Below are positions 1-10,740 of a DNA stretch of 53,523 nucleotides, in pieces. A program made the translations under genes and the position numbers. Source of the DNA: Sphingomonadaceae bacterium (lineage in GTDB: Bacteria; Pseudomonadota; Alphaproteobacteria; Sphingomonadales; Sphingomonadaceae); NCBI GenBank assembly GCA_947476425.1, contig CANJQJ010000019.1, positions 1-53,523 of the forward strand, given 5' to 3'. The notes under the pieces are model-generated. The model was given only the letters and a program-made list of their open reading frames with translations. It did not search any database and was not told where the DNA came from. The stretch's first letter is position 1. Every line of letters starts with the position of its first letter.

Positions 1-134
1 CCTTTGTCCTAGCTAGCAGACTGCAAACTCCGGACCCATTGACGCCCGAGATCGTTGTGATTGCTATGTGATTGCTGAGTGGAAAACCAGTCTGACTGGG
101 CGGCCTCTTGAAAGGCCTAAATCATTGAAAACTA

Positions 135-210
<76 letters not shown>

Positions 211-297
211 ATTTATCCTGGCGGATATGTTGCGGTCCGATCATGGTTCAACCGGTGCGGAGGGGCGGTTAGCAGGGGAGGCGGGGTCTGTAAACCG

Positions 298-1416
298 TCA
301 AAACGCGTTATTCGATGATCCGCCGCGCTCGGCTCGGGCGATCGCCATCAGGACGCCGAGCGAAAGCATGATCGTCATCATCGCGGAGCCGCCGAAGGAG
401 ACCAGTGGCAACGGAATTCCGACGACGGGAGCGAGGCCCATCACCATCATCAGGTTGATCGCGAAATAAAAGAATATGGTCGTTGCGAGGCCCGCCGCAG
501 TCAGCCGCATGAAGCGGCTCTGGGCATGGAGGCTGACGCGCATTCCCCAGTTTACGAGCATCAGGAAGGCGATAATGATCGCCAGGCCGCCGAACAGGCC
601 CCACTCTTCCGCCATCGTCGCGAAGACGAAATCGGTATGGCCTTCGGGGAGATAGTCGAGGTGGCTTTGGGTCCCCTGGAGGAAACCCTTGCCCATGATC
701 CCGCCGGATCCGATCGCGATCTTCGACTGGATGATGTGATAGCCGTCGCCGAGCGGATCGCGCTCCGGATCGAAGAATGTCTCGATCCGGTTGCGCTGAT
801 AATCGTGGAGGAAGGGATAGGCAGCCGGCACTGCGACGGCGACGAGGGCGATGCCGCCGATGAAGAGGCGAAGCGGGAGCCCGGCGAGGAACATCACGAC
901 CAGCCCGCCCGCGGCGATCATCACGGCGGTTCCGAGATCGGGCTGGAGCACGACGAGCCCGAACGGCACGCCGATCATGGCGGCGGCCGGCCAGATCGCA
1001 TTCCATCGGCGTATCTCGCCTGCGGGGAGAAGATCGTAGAAGCGCGCAAGCGTGATCACGATCGCAGGTTTCATCAGTTCGGAGGGCTGCAGGTTGATGA
1101 AGCCAAGATTGAGCCAGCGCCGGCTGCCGCCACCGACGACGCCAAGCAATTCTACCGCGACCAGCAATGCCATCAAGACGCCGAACATTGGAAAAGCGGC
1201 CTGCTTGAGCGTGTCTTCCTTGAGCCGCGACAAGCCGATCGCAATGCCGAGCAAGCCGACGAAGCGAATGCCTTGCGAGAACGCCCAGGGCCGGACATGC
1301 CCGCCTGCTGCCGAATAGAGCACGACCAGCCCGAATGCGCCGAGCGCGATTACGAGCGACAGGACGCGCCACGGTAGTCGGGCAATCGCGCCTGGGATGA
1401 GCGAATTTCCGGTCAT
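298..1416 (-). CDS. rodA: Peptidoglycan glycosyltransferase RodA
   Basis: 372 aa SEDS-family inner-membrane protein, the length expected for RodA. It polymerises lipid II into glycan strands for lateral wall growth with its partner transpeptidase PBP2. About ten hydrophobic spans are visible, and the SEDS signature regions are present: QPDLGTA near residue 158, the GHTDFVFA segment near 255 and the C-terminal PLVSFGGSAM. The ATG overlaps the mrdA stop by four bases (ATGA), so it is translationally coupled and last in the mreB-mreC-mreD-mrdA-rodA operon. The product assignment is firm by family and context. Confidence 0.96.
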   Translation of the reverse strand: MTGNSLIPGAIARLPWRVLSLVIALGAFGLVVLYSAAGGHVRPWAFSQGIRFVGLLGIAIGLSRLKEDTLKQAAFPMFGVLMALLVAVELLGVVGGGSRRWLNLGFINLQPSELMKPAIVITLARFYDLLPAGEIRRWNAIWPAAAMIGVPFGLVVLQPDLGTAVMIAAGGLVVMFLAGLPLRLFIGGIALVAVAVPAAYPFLHDYQRNRIETFFDPERDPLGDGYHIIQSKIAIGSGGIMGKGFLQGTQSHLDYLPEGHTDFVFATMAEEWGLFGGLAIIIAFLMLVNWGMRVSLHAQSRFMRLTAAGLATTIFFYFAINLMMVMGLAPVVGIPLPLVSFGGSAMMTIMLSLGVLMAIARAERGGSSNNAF

Positions 1417-3353
1417 TCGGGCGTATCCGGGGGCGTGGGAGCTGCCGCGAGCTTGGCGGCCTGCCAGGCCGCGGCATCCGAGCGCATGCGGGCACCTACA
1501 TCGCCGCCCCAGTCTTTTTCAAGCTTGGCGAGCGTGTCGAGCGCGCGGGTGGGATCGTAGAGAAAGGTGAGGATATCGCGCGCGATCGGCGCAGCGGTGA
1601 CGATATGACCGCTATGCTCGAGCACGACGGCGCAGGCGTAGCGGGGATCGCCAAAGGGCGCGTAGCCAATGAACAGCGAGTGATCGCGCATCTTGAAGGG
1701 CAGTGCTGCGTCATGCAGCACGCCGCTGCCGCGCTCGGCCATGGTGATCCGGCGGACCTGGGCGGTGCCGGTCTTGCCGGCAAGCTCGACGCCCGGGACC
1801 TGGAGTCGCGCTGAACCTGCGGTACCGCCCGCGTTGACGACGGCGTGCATCGCGTCGCGGACGAGATCGAGATGTGCGGGATCGATGGCGAGCGCGCCGC
1901 CCTGCGGATCGTTGCGACGGTTGACGATCAGCCGCGGACTGATCTCGCGGCCGGAAGCGATGCGAGTCGCCATGATCGCCAGCTGGAGCGGGTTGGCGAG
2001 CATGTAGCCCTGGCCGATAGTGGCGTTGACGGTGTCGTAGACCGACCATTCGGACTTGTACTTGCGTAGTTTCCAGGCGCTGTCGGGAACGGTGCCATAG
2101 CGTTGCGTGGTGAACGGCAGCGGGAAGCTCTGGCCGAGCCCGAGCGCGCGGGCGACTGGCGCGATCGCATCGATTCCGATCGCGCGTGCCATGGTGTAGA
2201 AATAGATATCGCAGCTCTGCGAGATCGCACGCTTCATATCGACCGTGCCGTGGCCGTGGCGCCGCCAGCAGTGGAAGAAGCCGTTGCCGACTCGATACTG
2301 GCCAGTGCAGGTGACGGTTTGATCGGGCTTGATGCCGGCGCGCAGCAGTGCGAGCGCGACCATCGGCTTGACCGTCGATCCCGGCGGATACAGCCCCTGG
2401 AGGACCTTGTTCATCAGCGGCAGATGATCGTTTTGCGAGAGCATGTCCCATTCGGCATGGCTGATACCGTCGGAAAAACTGTTGGGATCATAAGACGGCA
2501 TCGAAGCCATGGTGAGGATTCCGCCGGTCTGCGTATCGATAACCACTGCCGAACCCGAGGCATTGCCCAAACGCCGTGCGGCATATTCCTGCAGGCCGAT
2601 ATCGACGGTGAGCTTGACGACATGCCCCGAGGTTTCGGGCCGGGTGGTGAGATCGCGCACGAGCTTGCCGTGCGCAGTCACTTCCGAGCGCTTGGCTCCG
2701 GGTTTTCCTCGCACCCAATATTCGAGCGTGCGTTCAAGCCCGTCCTTACCAACCTTGAAGCCCGGCGTGACGAGCAGAGGGTTGTGGGTTTTCTCATAGT
2801 CTGCGGCGGAGGCGGGCCCGACATAGCCGATGAGCTGTCCGACGGCGGCGCCGGTCGGATAATAGCGCGTGGTTCCGCTCGCCGGCATCACCCCGGGCAG
2901 ATCGGGAACGCGAAGGCTGACGGCAGCGAATTTTTCATAGGACAGGTTCGCGGCGACCTGGACTGGCTGGTAATCCGCAGCCGATGCGAGGTCCTCGCGA
3001 ATGCGATCGACCTCGTCCGGCGGCAATTCGAGCAGGCGGGCGAGTTCGGCGATGACTCGATCCGCATCGTGGAGACGATTGGGAATCAGATCGACTCGAA
3101 AATCGGTGCGGTTGATTGCAATAGGCCTGCCGTAGCGATCGATCATCCATCCCCGGCGCGGCGGAATGATCGTCAACTGGACGCGGTTGCTCTCGGCGAG
3201 CAGGCGATAATGCTCGTTCTCCGCGATCGCCAGCCAGCCCATCCGGCCTGCGAGCAGCGCTGCGACACCGCCCTGCACCCAGCCGAGCACCATGGCGCGG
3301 CGGGTGAAGCTGAAGGCCTGGCTGTGATGTGTTACGAGTTTGCTGGTGCGCAT
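1413..3353 (-). CDS. mrdA: Penicillin-binding protein 2 (elongation transpeptidase)
   Basis: 646 aa class B PBP that cross-links peptidoglycan in the periplasm during rod elongation. An N-terminal membrane anchor (about residues 20-37) is followed by the pedestal domain and a transpeptidase domain. The catalytic motifs are STVK in PPGSTVKPMV near 325, SCD in SQSCDIYFY near 382 and KTGTAQ near 528. It lies between mreD (40-bp gap) and rodA (4-bp overlap), the classic elongasome order. Its length matches the family, and all active-site motifs are intact. Confidence 0.96.
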   Translation of the reverse strand: MRTSKLVTHHSQAFSFTRRAMVLGWVQGGVAALLAGRMGWLAIAENEHYRLLAESNRVQLTIIPPRRGWMIDRYGRPIAINRTDFRVDLIPNRLHDADRVIAELARLLELPPDEVDRIREDLASAADYQPVQVAANLSYEKFAAVSLRVPDLPGVMPASGTTRYYPTGAAVGQLIGYVGPASAADYEKTHNPLLVTPGFKVGKDGLERTLEYWVRGKPGAKRSEVTAHGKLVRDLTTRPETSGHVVKLTVDIGLQEYAARRLGNASGSAVVIDTQTGGILTMASMPSYDPNSFSDGISHAEWDMLSQNDHLPLMNKVLQGLYPPGSTVKPMVALALLRAGIKPDQTVTCTGQYRVGNGFFHCWRRHGHGTVDMKRAISQSCDIYFYTMARAIGIDAIAPVARALGLGQSFPLPFTTQRYGTVPDSAWKLRKYKSEWSVYDTVNATIGQGYMLANPLQLAIMATRIASGREISPRLIVNRRNDPQGGALAIDPAHLDLVRDAMHAVVNAGGTAGSARLQVPGVELAGKTGTAQVRRITMAERGSGVLHDAALPFKMRDHSLFIGYAPFGDPRYACAVVLEHSGHIVTAAPIARDILTFLYDPTRALDTLAKLEKDWGGDVGARMRSDAAAWQAAKLAAAPTPPDTPE

Positions 3354-3393
3354 CAGAAGGAAATAGCAGCTTTCGCCGAGAGGACGGAGCGCC

Positions 3394-3909
3394 TCATGAC
3401 GGCAACCTCCAGGTATCGAGGAGCCGGCACAGCCGCACCGTGACCGGGAAGCTGAGGACGGAGAGGATCATCTGCGGAACAGCTACCAGAAGCGATGCTT
3501 CGGTACCACCGAGACCGGATAGCCAGTAGCCGAGCGAAATGCCGGCGATGATTGCAATCGTCGCAATCAGCCAGTCGATCCAGTAGTCGCGCCAGAGCAG
3601 CTGTGCATCGACGAAATCCAGGATAATCAGGATTACGGTCCACAAGAACATCGATGTGCCGGGGGTCTGGCCGCTTAGCAGATCGTCGAACAAACCAAGC
3701 GGAAGTCCGATCCAGGCGTGCCAGATTTCGGGACGAAGCAGGCGCCATGCGAGCAGCATAAGCAGCCCTAGAGGGGGCAGCGCAGGCCAACTGGTGACGA
3801 TGGGTAGCAATGCGCATGCCGACCCCGCCATGGTCGTGACGATGGGTACGGCACGTGCCCGCAACAGCGCGACACGAAACTCGCGCTCGCTGGTGATGCG
3901 GCGCGCCAT
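3394..3909 (-). CDS. mreD: Rod shape-determining protein MreD
   Basis: 171 aa, almost wholly hydrophobic, with five or six predicted membrane spans and a short basic N-terminus (MARRITSERE). MreD is a poorly conserved inner-membrane component of the elongasome that links MreC to the PBP2-RodA pair. The segment GLPLGLFDDLLSGQTPGTS resembles the conserved MreD GF-x-D-x-G region. The start codon overlaps the mreC stop (TGATG). Sequence similarity alone would be modest, but the operon position makes the call secure. Confidence 0.93.
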   Translation of the reverse strand: MARRITSEREFRVALLRARAVPIVTTMAGSACALLPIVTSWPALPPLGLLMLLAWRLLRPEIWHAWIGLPLGLFDDLLSGQTPGTSMFLWTVILIILDFVDAQLLWRDYWIDWLIATIAIIAGISLGYWLSGLGGTEASLLVAVPQMILSVLSFPVTVRLCRLLDTWRLPS

Positions 3910-4781
3910 CAGGGCTGGGCTTCGGGTGGTGGTGGCAGCGGTGGCTCGAAATCCTTGAGCACGATCGCGAAATCGGGCGAATCGGGATCGGCAAGCGGCC
4001 AGGCGGCGGCGCTGTCGCCCTTGGGATGCGAGATGATCGCGACTGGAATATCGGGGGGGTAGATCCCACCGGTGCCAGAGGTGAGCACGACATCGCCATC
4101 CCGGAACGGAGAGCCGCCCGGAAGCAGGGCGTGGATGGTAAGCGTGCCATCGCCATGGCCACGGGCGAGCGCCGGGACGCCGTTGCGCGCAAGGCGGACC
4201 GGGACGGCGCTTTCGCCATCGGTGAGCATCAGGATGCGCGATGCGTTCAGGCCGGTCTGGAGGACTCGACCGAGCAGGCCATCGACCGCGCGAACGGGCT
4301 GGCCGGGGCGGACGCCTTGATTGGCGCCTGCCGCGAGCGTGGCGAAGCGCCGGGTCGAGGTCGGTGTCGATCCGATCAGGCGGGCGGTGACAACGACATC
4401 GTCATGGGCTTCGATCAGGCTGACGGCTTGCCGCAACCGGATATTCTCGCGTTCAAGACCACGATTTTCGATGAGCTTGCGGCGCGCGGCAGCAAGTTCG
4501 CGCAGAAGCACCCGATTCTGGCTGACTGCGAAGAAATAGTCGGTAACGCCATGCTCGACGGCACCGGAGCTGCGGATGATCGCCCGCCCGCCAGCAGCAA
4601 TCGGCGCGCTGATGTCGATCATGCCGGTTCGCATCATGCTGAAGCCGGCGGGATCGAGCCGACTGATCAGCGCTAGCCCAAGCGACAGCACCGCGCCGAC
4701 GATCGCGACGACATAACCGATGAACAGACCGAACTGGATTCGTCGCGAGAAGCCCGGGCGACGATTTCTGGGCGGCGGCAT
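3909..4781 (-). CDS. mreC: Rod shape-determining protein MreC
   Basis: 290 aa bitopic protein: a cytoplasmic basic N-terminus, one membrane span (about residues 14-40), a coiled-coil stretch near 85-115 containing RKLIENRGLERENIRLR, and the periplasmic beta-domain pair with the typical GANQGVRPGQPV segment followed by DGLLGRV. It scaffolds PBP2 in the periplasm. The C-terminus is proline-rich (PPLPPPPEAQP). No strong Shine-Dalgarno precedes the ATG. mreB lies 148 bp upstream, and mreD overlaps the end by one base. Confidence 0.94.
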   Translation of the reverse strand: MPPPRNRRPGFSRRIQFGLFIGYVVAIVGAVLSLGLALISRLDPAGFSMMRTGMIDISAPIAAGGRAIIRSSGAVEHGVTDYFFAVSQNRVLLRELAAARRKLIENRGLERENIRLRQAVSLIEAHDDVVVTARLIGSTPTSTRRFATLAAGANQGVRPGQPVRAVDGLLGRVLQTGLNASRILMLTDGESAVPVRLARNGVPALARGHGDGTLTIHALLPGGSPFRDGDVVLTSGTGGIYPPDIPVAIISHPKGDSAAAWPLADPDSPDFAIVLKDFEPPLPPPPEAQP

Positions 4782-4810
4782 GAATTAACGCGCCAACGAG
4801 CTACCCCACC

Positions 4811-4840
4811 CCGTGCGTCCCGAGCATAGTCGAGGGACGT
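4811..4840. repeat. Imperfect inverted repeat between mreB and mreC
   Basis: In the 148-bp gap, arms CGTCCC (4816-4821) and GGGACG (4834-4839) flank a 12-nt centre that itself contains GA/TC pairs. On the minus strand it lies after the mreB stop, so it could be an mRNA processing or stability hairpin, or a partial terminator within the operon. There is no T-tract, which argues against a full terminator. Confidence 0.4.
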
Positions 4841-4929
4841 GGTGGAACGTGTCTCGACAAAGCCTGTTCTCGGACGAGCCAATGGCCCGATCCGGGGAAT
4901 TCACCCGAACGGGAAGGGTCAACATCAGA

Positions 4930-5973
<1,044 letters not shown>

Positions 5974-6009
5974 CTATCTACCTTGCGTTGTCCGTTCCAA
6001 GTCGCGCCC

Positions 6010-6025
6010 GATAAGCCGGCTTATC
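6010..6025. promoter_or_regulatory. Perfect 16-bp palindrome between mreB and mutL
   Basis: GATAAGCC followed directly by GGCTTATC gives an uninterrupted 16-bp palindrome, 36 bp upstream of the mreB ATG and 62 bp upstream of the mutL ATG. It has dyad symmetry without a loop, which suits a dimeric DNA-binding protein better than an RNA hairpin. No family could be assigned. Confidence 0.45.
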
Positions 6026-6087
6026 CGAATCGTCTGAGCGCACGCGCCGGGTCGCGGAAGCCCGTCGCTTGGGCTACAGCATCCCCC

Positions 6088-7836
6088 ATGTCAATACGCC
6101 GACTCCCCGAACATCTGGTCAATCGCATTGCTGCCGGCGAGGTGGTCGAACGCCCTGCAAGCGCGCTCAAGGAGCTTGTCGAGAACGCGATCGATGCGGG
6201 AGCGCAGCGGATCGCGATCCGGCTTGCCGAGGGTGGGCTGACGGGAATCGAGGTTATCGATGACGGCTGCGGCATGGCGCCTGACGAGATCGCGCTCGCG
6301 CTCGAACGCCATGCGACCTCCAAGCTGCCGAACGACATGATCGAGATGGTCGAGACACTTGGCTTTCGCGGCGAGGCGTTGCCCTCGATCGCGAGCGTCG
6401 CGACGCTGACGATCGAGAGCCGGGTGCGCGGCGCCGACGGCTGGGCGCGGACAATCGACAATGGCGTGCTTGCGAGCGAGGGGCCGGCAGCCTTGCCGCC
6501 CGGCACGCGAGTCAAGGTCGAGGGACTGTTCGCGCGGGTGCCCGCGCGGCGCAAGTTCCTGCGTTCGGCACGATCGGAATATGCGGCGTGCGTCGATATC
6601 GTGAAGCGGCTGGCGATGGCTCGGCCCGAGATCGGCTTCACTCTGGAACATGACGGGCGGCGGGCGCTGGCGGTGCCGCCGGGCGAATCGCGTGCCGAGC
6701 GGGTGGCGGCGCTGACCGACCGGGCGCTGGTCGATAACAGCATCGCGATCGATTATGTGCGGGGCGAGGTGTCGCTTGGCGGCGTGGCCGGGCTGCCGAC
6801 GTTCAGCCGGGGCGTTGCCGATCACCAGTTTCTTTTCGTCAATGGCAGGCCGGTGAAGGACCGCTTGCTCGTCGGCGCGGTGCGGGCGGCGTACCAGGAC
6901 CTGCTTGCCCGCGATCGTCATCCGGTGGTTGCGTTGTTCGTCGAGCTTCCGGTGGCCGAGGTCGACGTCAACGTGCATCCGGCCAAGTCCGAAGTGCGGT
7001 TTCGCGATTCGGGCCTGATCCGGGGGATGATCGTCGGCGGACTGCGCGCGGCCCTGAACGCTGCCGGGCACCGGAGCGCGCAGCCGGTCGCATCGGGATC
7101 GATGGGATCGTGGACGCGGGAGGATATTTCCCCCCAACCGTCGCTTGGTTATGGGGCACCGGCGTCCGGGATCCTGCGGGATCGCCATCTCGATTTTTCG
7201 GCGGCGCCATCGGCGCGGGCCGAGCCCGCCTATCATCCGGTACCCGAGCAGGCGCGGTTCCCGCTCGGCGTGGCGCGCGGGCAAGTTGCCGCGACCTACA
7301 TTGTTGCCGAAGCGGAGGACGGGCTGGTTCTGGTCGACCAGCATGCCGCGCACGAGCGGCTGGTGCTGGAGCGCATGCGCCGGGCGAGTGCCGAGGGCCG
7401 GGTGGCTGCGCAGACGCTGTTGCTGCCCGAGGTCGTCGAACTCGACGAGCCTGGCTGCGATCGGCTGGAGATGCGCGCTGCGGAGCTTGGCGAGCTTGGG
7501 CTCGAACTCGAACGGTTCGGCCCGAAGGCGGTGCTGGTTCGCGCTACCCCGGCGCTGCTCGGCGCGGGCGACGTGAAGGGGCTGGTGACCGACCTGGCGG
7601 ACGAGCTTGCCGCTTATGACGACGCAGTTTCGCTCAAGGAGAGGCTTGAGCATGTCGCCGCGACGATGGCGTGCCACGGATCAGTCCGCGCGGGGCGGAT
7701 CCTGTCGGTCGCGGAGATGAATGCACTGCTCCGCGAAATGGAGGTTACCCCGCATTCCGGGCAGTGCAATCATGGCCGCCCGACCTGGGTGAAGCTCGGG
7801 CATGGCGATATCGAGAAGCTTTTCGGGCGACGGTAG
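6088..7836 (+). CDS. mutL: DNA mismatch repair protein MutL
   Basis: 582 aa. MutL couples mismatch recognition by MutS to strand incision and removal. The GHKL ATPase motifs are at the N-terminus: IAAGEVVERP near 13, DDGCGM near 56 and GFRGEALPSI near 93, with the GTRV motif after. The C-terminal dimerisation domain carries DQHAAHERLVLE, which fits the MutL endonuclease motif DQHA(X)2E(X)4E, plus ACHGSVRAGR and QCNHGRPT, so it is likely an endonuclease-type MutL with no need for MutH. The ATG at 6088 (MSIRRLPEHL) was chosen because family homology begins there; the frame is open further upstream over the mreB antisense. Confidence 0.96.
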   Translation: MSIRRLPEHLVNRIAAGEVVERPASALKELVENAIDAGAQRIAIRLAEGGLTGIEVIDDGCGMAPDEIALALERHATSKLPNDMIEMVETLGFRGEALPSIASVATLTIESRVRGADGWARTIDNGVLASEGPAALPPGTRVKVEGLFARVPARRKFLRSARSEYAACVDIVKRLAMARPEIGFTLEHDGRRALAVPPGESRAERVAALTDRALVDNSIAIDYVRGEVSLGGVAGLPTFSRGVADHQFLFVNGRPVKDRLLVGAVRAAYQDLLARDRHPVVALFVELPVAEVDVNVHPAKSEVRFRDSGLIRGMIVGGLRAALNAAGHRSAQPVASGSMGSWTREDISPQPSLGYGAPASGILRDRHLDFSAAPSARAEPAYHPVPEQARFPLGVARGQVAATYIVAEAEDGLVLVDQHAAHERLVLERMRRASAEGRVAAQTLLLPEVVELDEPGCDRLEMRAAELGELGLELERFGPKAVLVRATPALLGAGDVKGLVTDLADELAAYDDAVSLKERLEHVAATMACHGSVRAGRILSVAEMNALLREMEVTPHSGQCNHGRPTWVKLGHGDIEKLFGRR

Positions 7837-7903
7837 AGGCTGATTCCATATGGGGGTTGCCTTGTCCCCAAATCTTTCTATTAGCCGGGCATTCACCGCA
7901 TGT

Positions 7904-7979
7904 GGGCGGTTAGCTCAGTTGGTAGAGCATCTCGTTTACACCGAGAGGGTCGGCGGTTCGAGCCCGTCACCGCCCACCA
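7904..7979 (+). tRNA. tRNA-Val (anticodon TAC)
   Basis: This is a complete 76-nt cloverleaf with acceptor GGGCGGT/ACCGCCC, D-arm TAGCTCAGTTGGTAGAGC, anticodon stem CTCG/CGAG around loop TTTACAC giving anticodon TAC (reads GTA valine), T-arm loop TTCGAGC and an encoded CCA end. It lies 67 bp after mutL and 100 bp before the P-type ATPase gene. Confidence 0.97.
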
Positions 7980-8079
7980 TTTAAATCAGATCCAGGCACG
8001 TCTAGAGTGCAGCGAAGGTGAGACTGGAGTCGGGCTGCCGGTGAAGGCGAAGGTCGATATCTGATCAGCGGGCGGGAGA

Positions 8080-10665
8080 ATGATATTGGCCGAAAGCGTC
8101 AGGCATTCCCGTCAAGATCGACCGATCCAAGCGCATGGCGAAGATCAGGCTGCGGCAACCCGTTTCTGGACGAGCTCGCCGGCAACGATCGCGGACCATG
8201 GTGGCGATGCAGCCCTGGGACTTTCCGCAGCGATTGCACGTCAACGGCTGGCTGCAGAAGGTCCCAACCTTGCGGCGCCGATCATATCCAGAAGAATAAT
8301 CACCAAGATAGCGCGACGACTGATCGAGCCGCTCGTCGCCATTTTGCTCGTTGCCGCGCTTGTATCCGGTATTACCGGCGACAAAGCGAGCGTCTTCATC
8401 ATCCTGACGATCGTGATCATCTCGATCGGCCTGGACGTTGTGCAGGAGCATAATGCCGAGCTGGCCGCCGACGCACTTCGGCAACAGATCGCGATCAAGG
8501 TATCGGTCCTGCGCGACGGCAAGATTATCGAGGTGCCTGCGGAAAATGTCGTTCGTGGCGACGTGATTGCATTGTCGCCGGGCAATCTCATTCCGGCCGA
8601 TGGCATCATTCTCGAAGGCAAGTCGGCTCGGGTGAATGAAGCGCTGCTTACCGGCGAGCCCTACCCGGTCGAAAAATATCCCGGCGCCAGCAATGCTGCC
8701 GATCCCAAGGACGCCCACGAAGCACTGTTCGGCGGAACTGCGCTGGTCAGCGGCGAAGCGCGCATGCTTGTCGCCCGGACCGGGGTTCGAACCCGTCTTG
8801 GTGCGATCGCCGCCGCGCTCGAGGCTGACCAGCCACCGACGGCGTTCGAAAGGGGACTCCATTCACTTGGGATCCTGATCGTTCGACTGACGGTATTCCT
8901 CGTCCTTTTCGTTCTGCTGGCACATCTCGCCTTTCATCGTCCGCCGCTGGAATCCTTCATGTTTGCGGTCGCATTAGCCGTCGGGCTGACGCCGGAACTG
9001 CTGCCGATGGTGACCACCGTCACGCTGTCGCGCGGCGCGGTGCGCATGGCGAAACGCCAGGTTATCGTGAAGAAGCTCGGCGCTATCCACGATTTGGGGG
9101 CGATGGATGTGCTTTGCACGGACAAGACCGGCACGCTCACCGAGGCACGCATCGAACTCGCCAGCTATCCGGGGATCGACGGCAAGGATTCGGCTCACGT
9201 GCTCGAACTTGCCGCGATAAACAGCGTCTTCGAGAGCGGCGTTCGAAGTCCGCTCGATGAGGCGATCCTCGCCAGGGCCGGCGCGACGGCACCGGCCGGC
9301 TGGCGCAAGATTGCCGAGCTTCCGTTCGATTTCGAGCGCCGCCGAGCCTCGGTTCTCGTCGAACACGCAGGTCGCCAAATCCTGATCGTCAAAGGCGCGC
9401 CGGAATCGATCCTGTCCCTAGCGACCGCTGCCGAAAACAACGATGGCGTGCAGAGTAAACTAGATCCCGAGCTGACTGCCCAAATTACCGCATTGCACGA
9501 CCAGGCTGCAGAACAGGGATTGCGTTCGCTTGGGGTTGGCTGGCGCGAAGTGGAGGCGGGTACCAAGGCGATCACCGCTGCCGATGAGCGGGATCTGGTA
9601 TTCGCGGGCATCTGCGCCTTTTCCGACCCGCCCAAGGCTTCGGCGTCTGCCGCGATCGCACGGCTGAACGCGCAGGGCGTCCGCGTAAAGATCATTTCAG
9701 GCGATGCGCTCGCAGTCGTCCGCCATCTGGTGACCAGTCTCGATCTGAAGTGCCAGGGCACGTTGACCGGCGACGAAATCGAGGCGCTCGGTGATCAGGC
9801 CCTGATGGCACGGGTCGAGAATACCGATATTTTCGCTCGCATTTCGCCCGACCAGAAGATGCGCATCATTCGCGCATTGTCCGCGGGTGGGCATACGGTC
9901 GGGTTCATTGGGGACGGCATCAACGATGCCCCCGCGATCCGGGCGGCCGATGCGGGCCTGTCGGTCGAGGGCGCCTCCGATGTTGCGCGGGCGGCCGCGG
10001 ATCTCATCCTCCTTGCGCCCGATCTCGGCGTGCTGGCCGATGGCGTCGAGGAAGGCCGCCGAACCTATGCCAACATCATGAAATATGTCCGCATGGGTAC
10101 CAGTTCGAATTTCGGCAACATGCTTTCGATGGCGCTTGCATCGCTCGTGATTCCGTTCCTGCCACTCACCGCCGTCCAGATCCTGCTTAATAACCTCCTG
10201 TATGATTTTTCGGAGACCGGCATCCCGTTCGACAATGTCGATGCAGAGGACGTAGCTGCGCCACATAATTGGAACATGCGCGGGATCCTGCATTTCACGA
10301 TGGTGATGGGGCCGCTTTCCTCGGTGTTCGACATTGCGACGTTTGCGATGCTGCGCCTGGTCTACAATGCCTCGCCGGCGATGTTCCGAACGGCATGGTT
10401 CGTCGAATCGATACTCACGCAGGTTCTGGTGATCTTCGTGATCCGCACGCGCGCATTGCCTTGGCAAAGCCGACCGCATCCCGCGCTCACGGTGACCACT
10501 CTTGGTGCCTTGGCTATCGCATTATTCCTCGCGCTTGGACCATTCGCCGATTTCTTCGGCTTCGCAGTGCTTCCGGTACATCTCCTGATTGCTGTTGCGG
10601 GGCTTGCCATAGCCTATCTGGTGATGGCGCAGTTCTTCAAGCATTGGGCGATCGATCGCCGCTGA
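8080..10665 (+). CDS. mgtA: Magnesium-translocating P-type ATPase (MgtA/MgtB type)
   Basis: 861 aa P3B-type ATPase that imports Mg2+ (possibly other divalent cations) across the inner membrane using ATP. A cation-ATPase N-domain (RFWTSSPATI...) is followed by two spans, the actuator motif TGEP near 193, the phosphorylation loop CTDKTGTLT (Asp near 348) and the hinge GDGINDAPAIRAAD near 612. The C-terminal six-span block contains LLNNLLYDFS and IPFDNVD, which are hallmarks of MgtA rather than Ca2+ or heavy-metal pumps. GGGAG sits only two bases from the ATG, so the exact start is uncertain. No Mg2+ sensor leader was recognised upstream. Confidence 0.92.
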   Translation: MILAESVRHSRQDRPIQAHGEDQAAATRFWTSSPATIADHGGDAALGLSAAIARQRLAAEGPNLAAPIISRRIITKIARRLIEPLVAILLVAALVSGITGDKASVFIILTIVIISIGLDVVQEHNAELAADALRQQIAIKVSVLRDGKIIEVPAENVVRGDVIALSPGNLIPADGIILEGKSARVNEALLTGEPYPVEKYPGASNAADPKDAHEALFGGTALVSGEARMLVARTGVRTRLGAIAAALEADQPPTAFERGLHSLGILIVRLTVFLVLFVLLAHLAFHRPPLESFMFAVALAVGLTPELLPMVTTVTLSRGAVRMAKRQVIVKKLGAIHDLGAMDVLCTDKTGTLTEARIELASYPGIDGKDSAHVLELAAINSVFESGVRSPLDEAILARAGATAPAGWRKIAELPFDFERRRASVLVEHAGRQILIVKGAPESILSLATAAENNDGVQSKLDPELTAQITALHDQAAEQGLRSLGVGWREVEAGTKAITAADERDLVFAGICAFSDPPKASASAAIARLNAQGVRVKIISGDALAVVRHLVTSLDLKCQGTLTGDEIEALGDQALMARVENTDIFARISPDQKMRIIRALSAGGHTVGFIGDGINDAPAIRAADAGLSVEGASDVARAAADLILLAPDLGVLADGVEEGRRTYANIMKYVRMGTSSNFGNMLSMALASLVIPFLPLTAVQILLNNLLYDFSETGIPFDNVDAEDVAAPHNWNMRGILHFTMVMGPLSSVFDIATFAMLRLVYNASPAMFRTAWFVESILTQVLVIFVIRTRALPWQSRPHPALTVTTLGALAIALFLALGPFADFFGFAVLPVHLLIAVAGLAIAYLVMAQFFKHWAIDRR

Positions 10666-10740
10666 ACGCCCTAGGGTCGTCGGACCAGTACGAAGGGCGC
10701 GATGCCTGCAAGATGTTTGCGATGGTCGGGTGGTGGAGAC

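Noticed and set aside
103-118. GGCCT/AGGCC hairpin upstream of tRNA-Lys
   Set aside because: Five-base-pair stem without T-tract or conserved context; not enough to call a terminator.
2103-3443. 446-codon open frame antisense to mrdA
   Set aside because: Shadow of the PBP2 gene; no family features.
6091-7677. 528-codon open frame antisense to mutL
   Set aside because: Shadow of MutL; Arg-rich composition without motifs.
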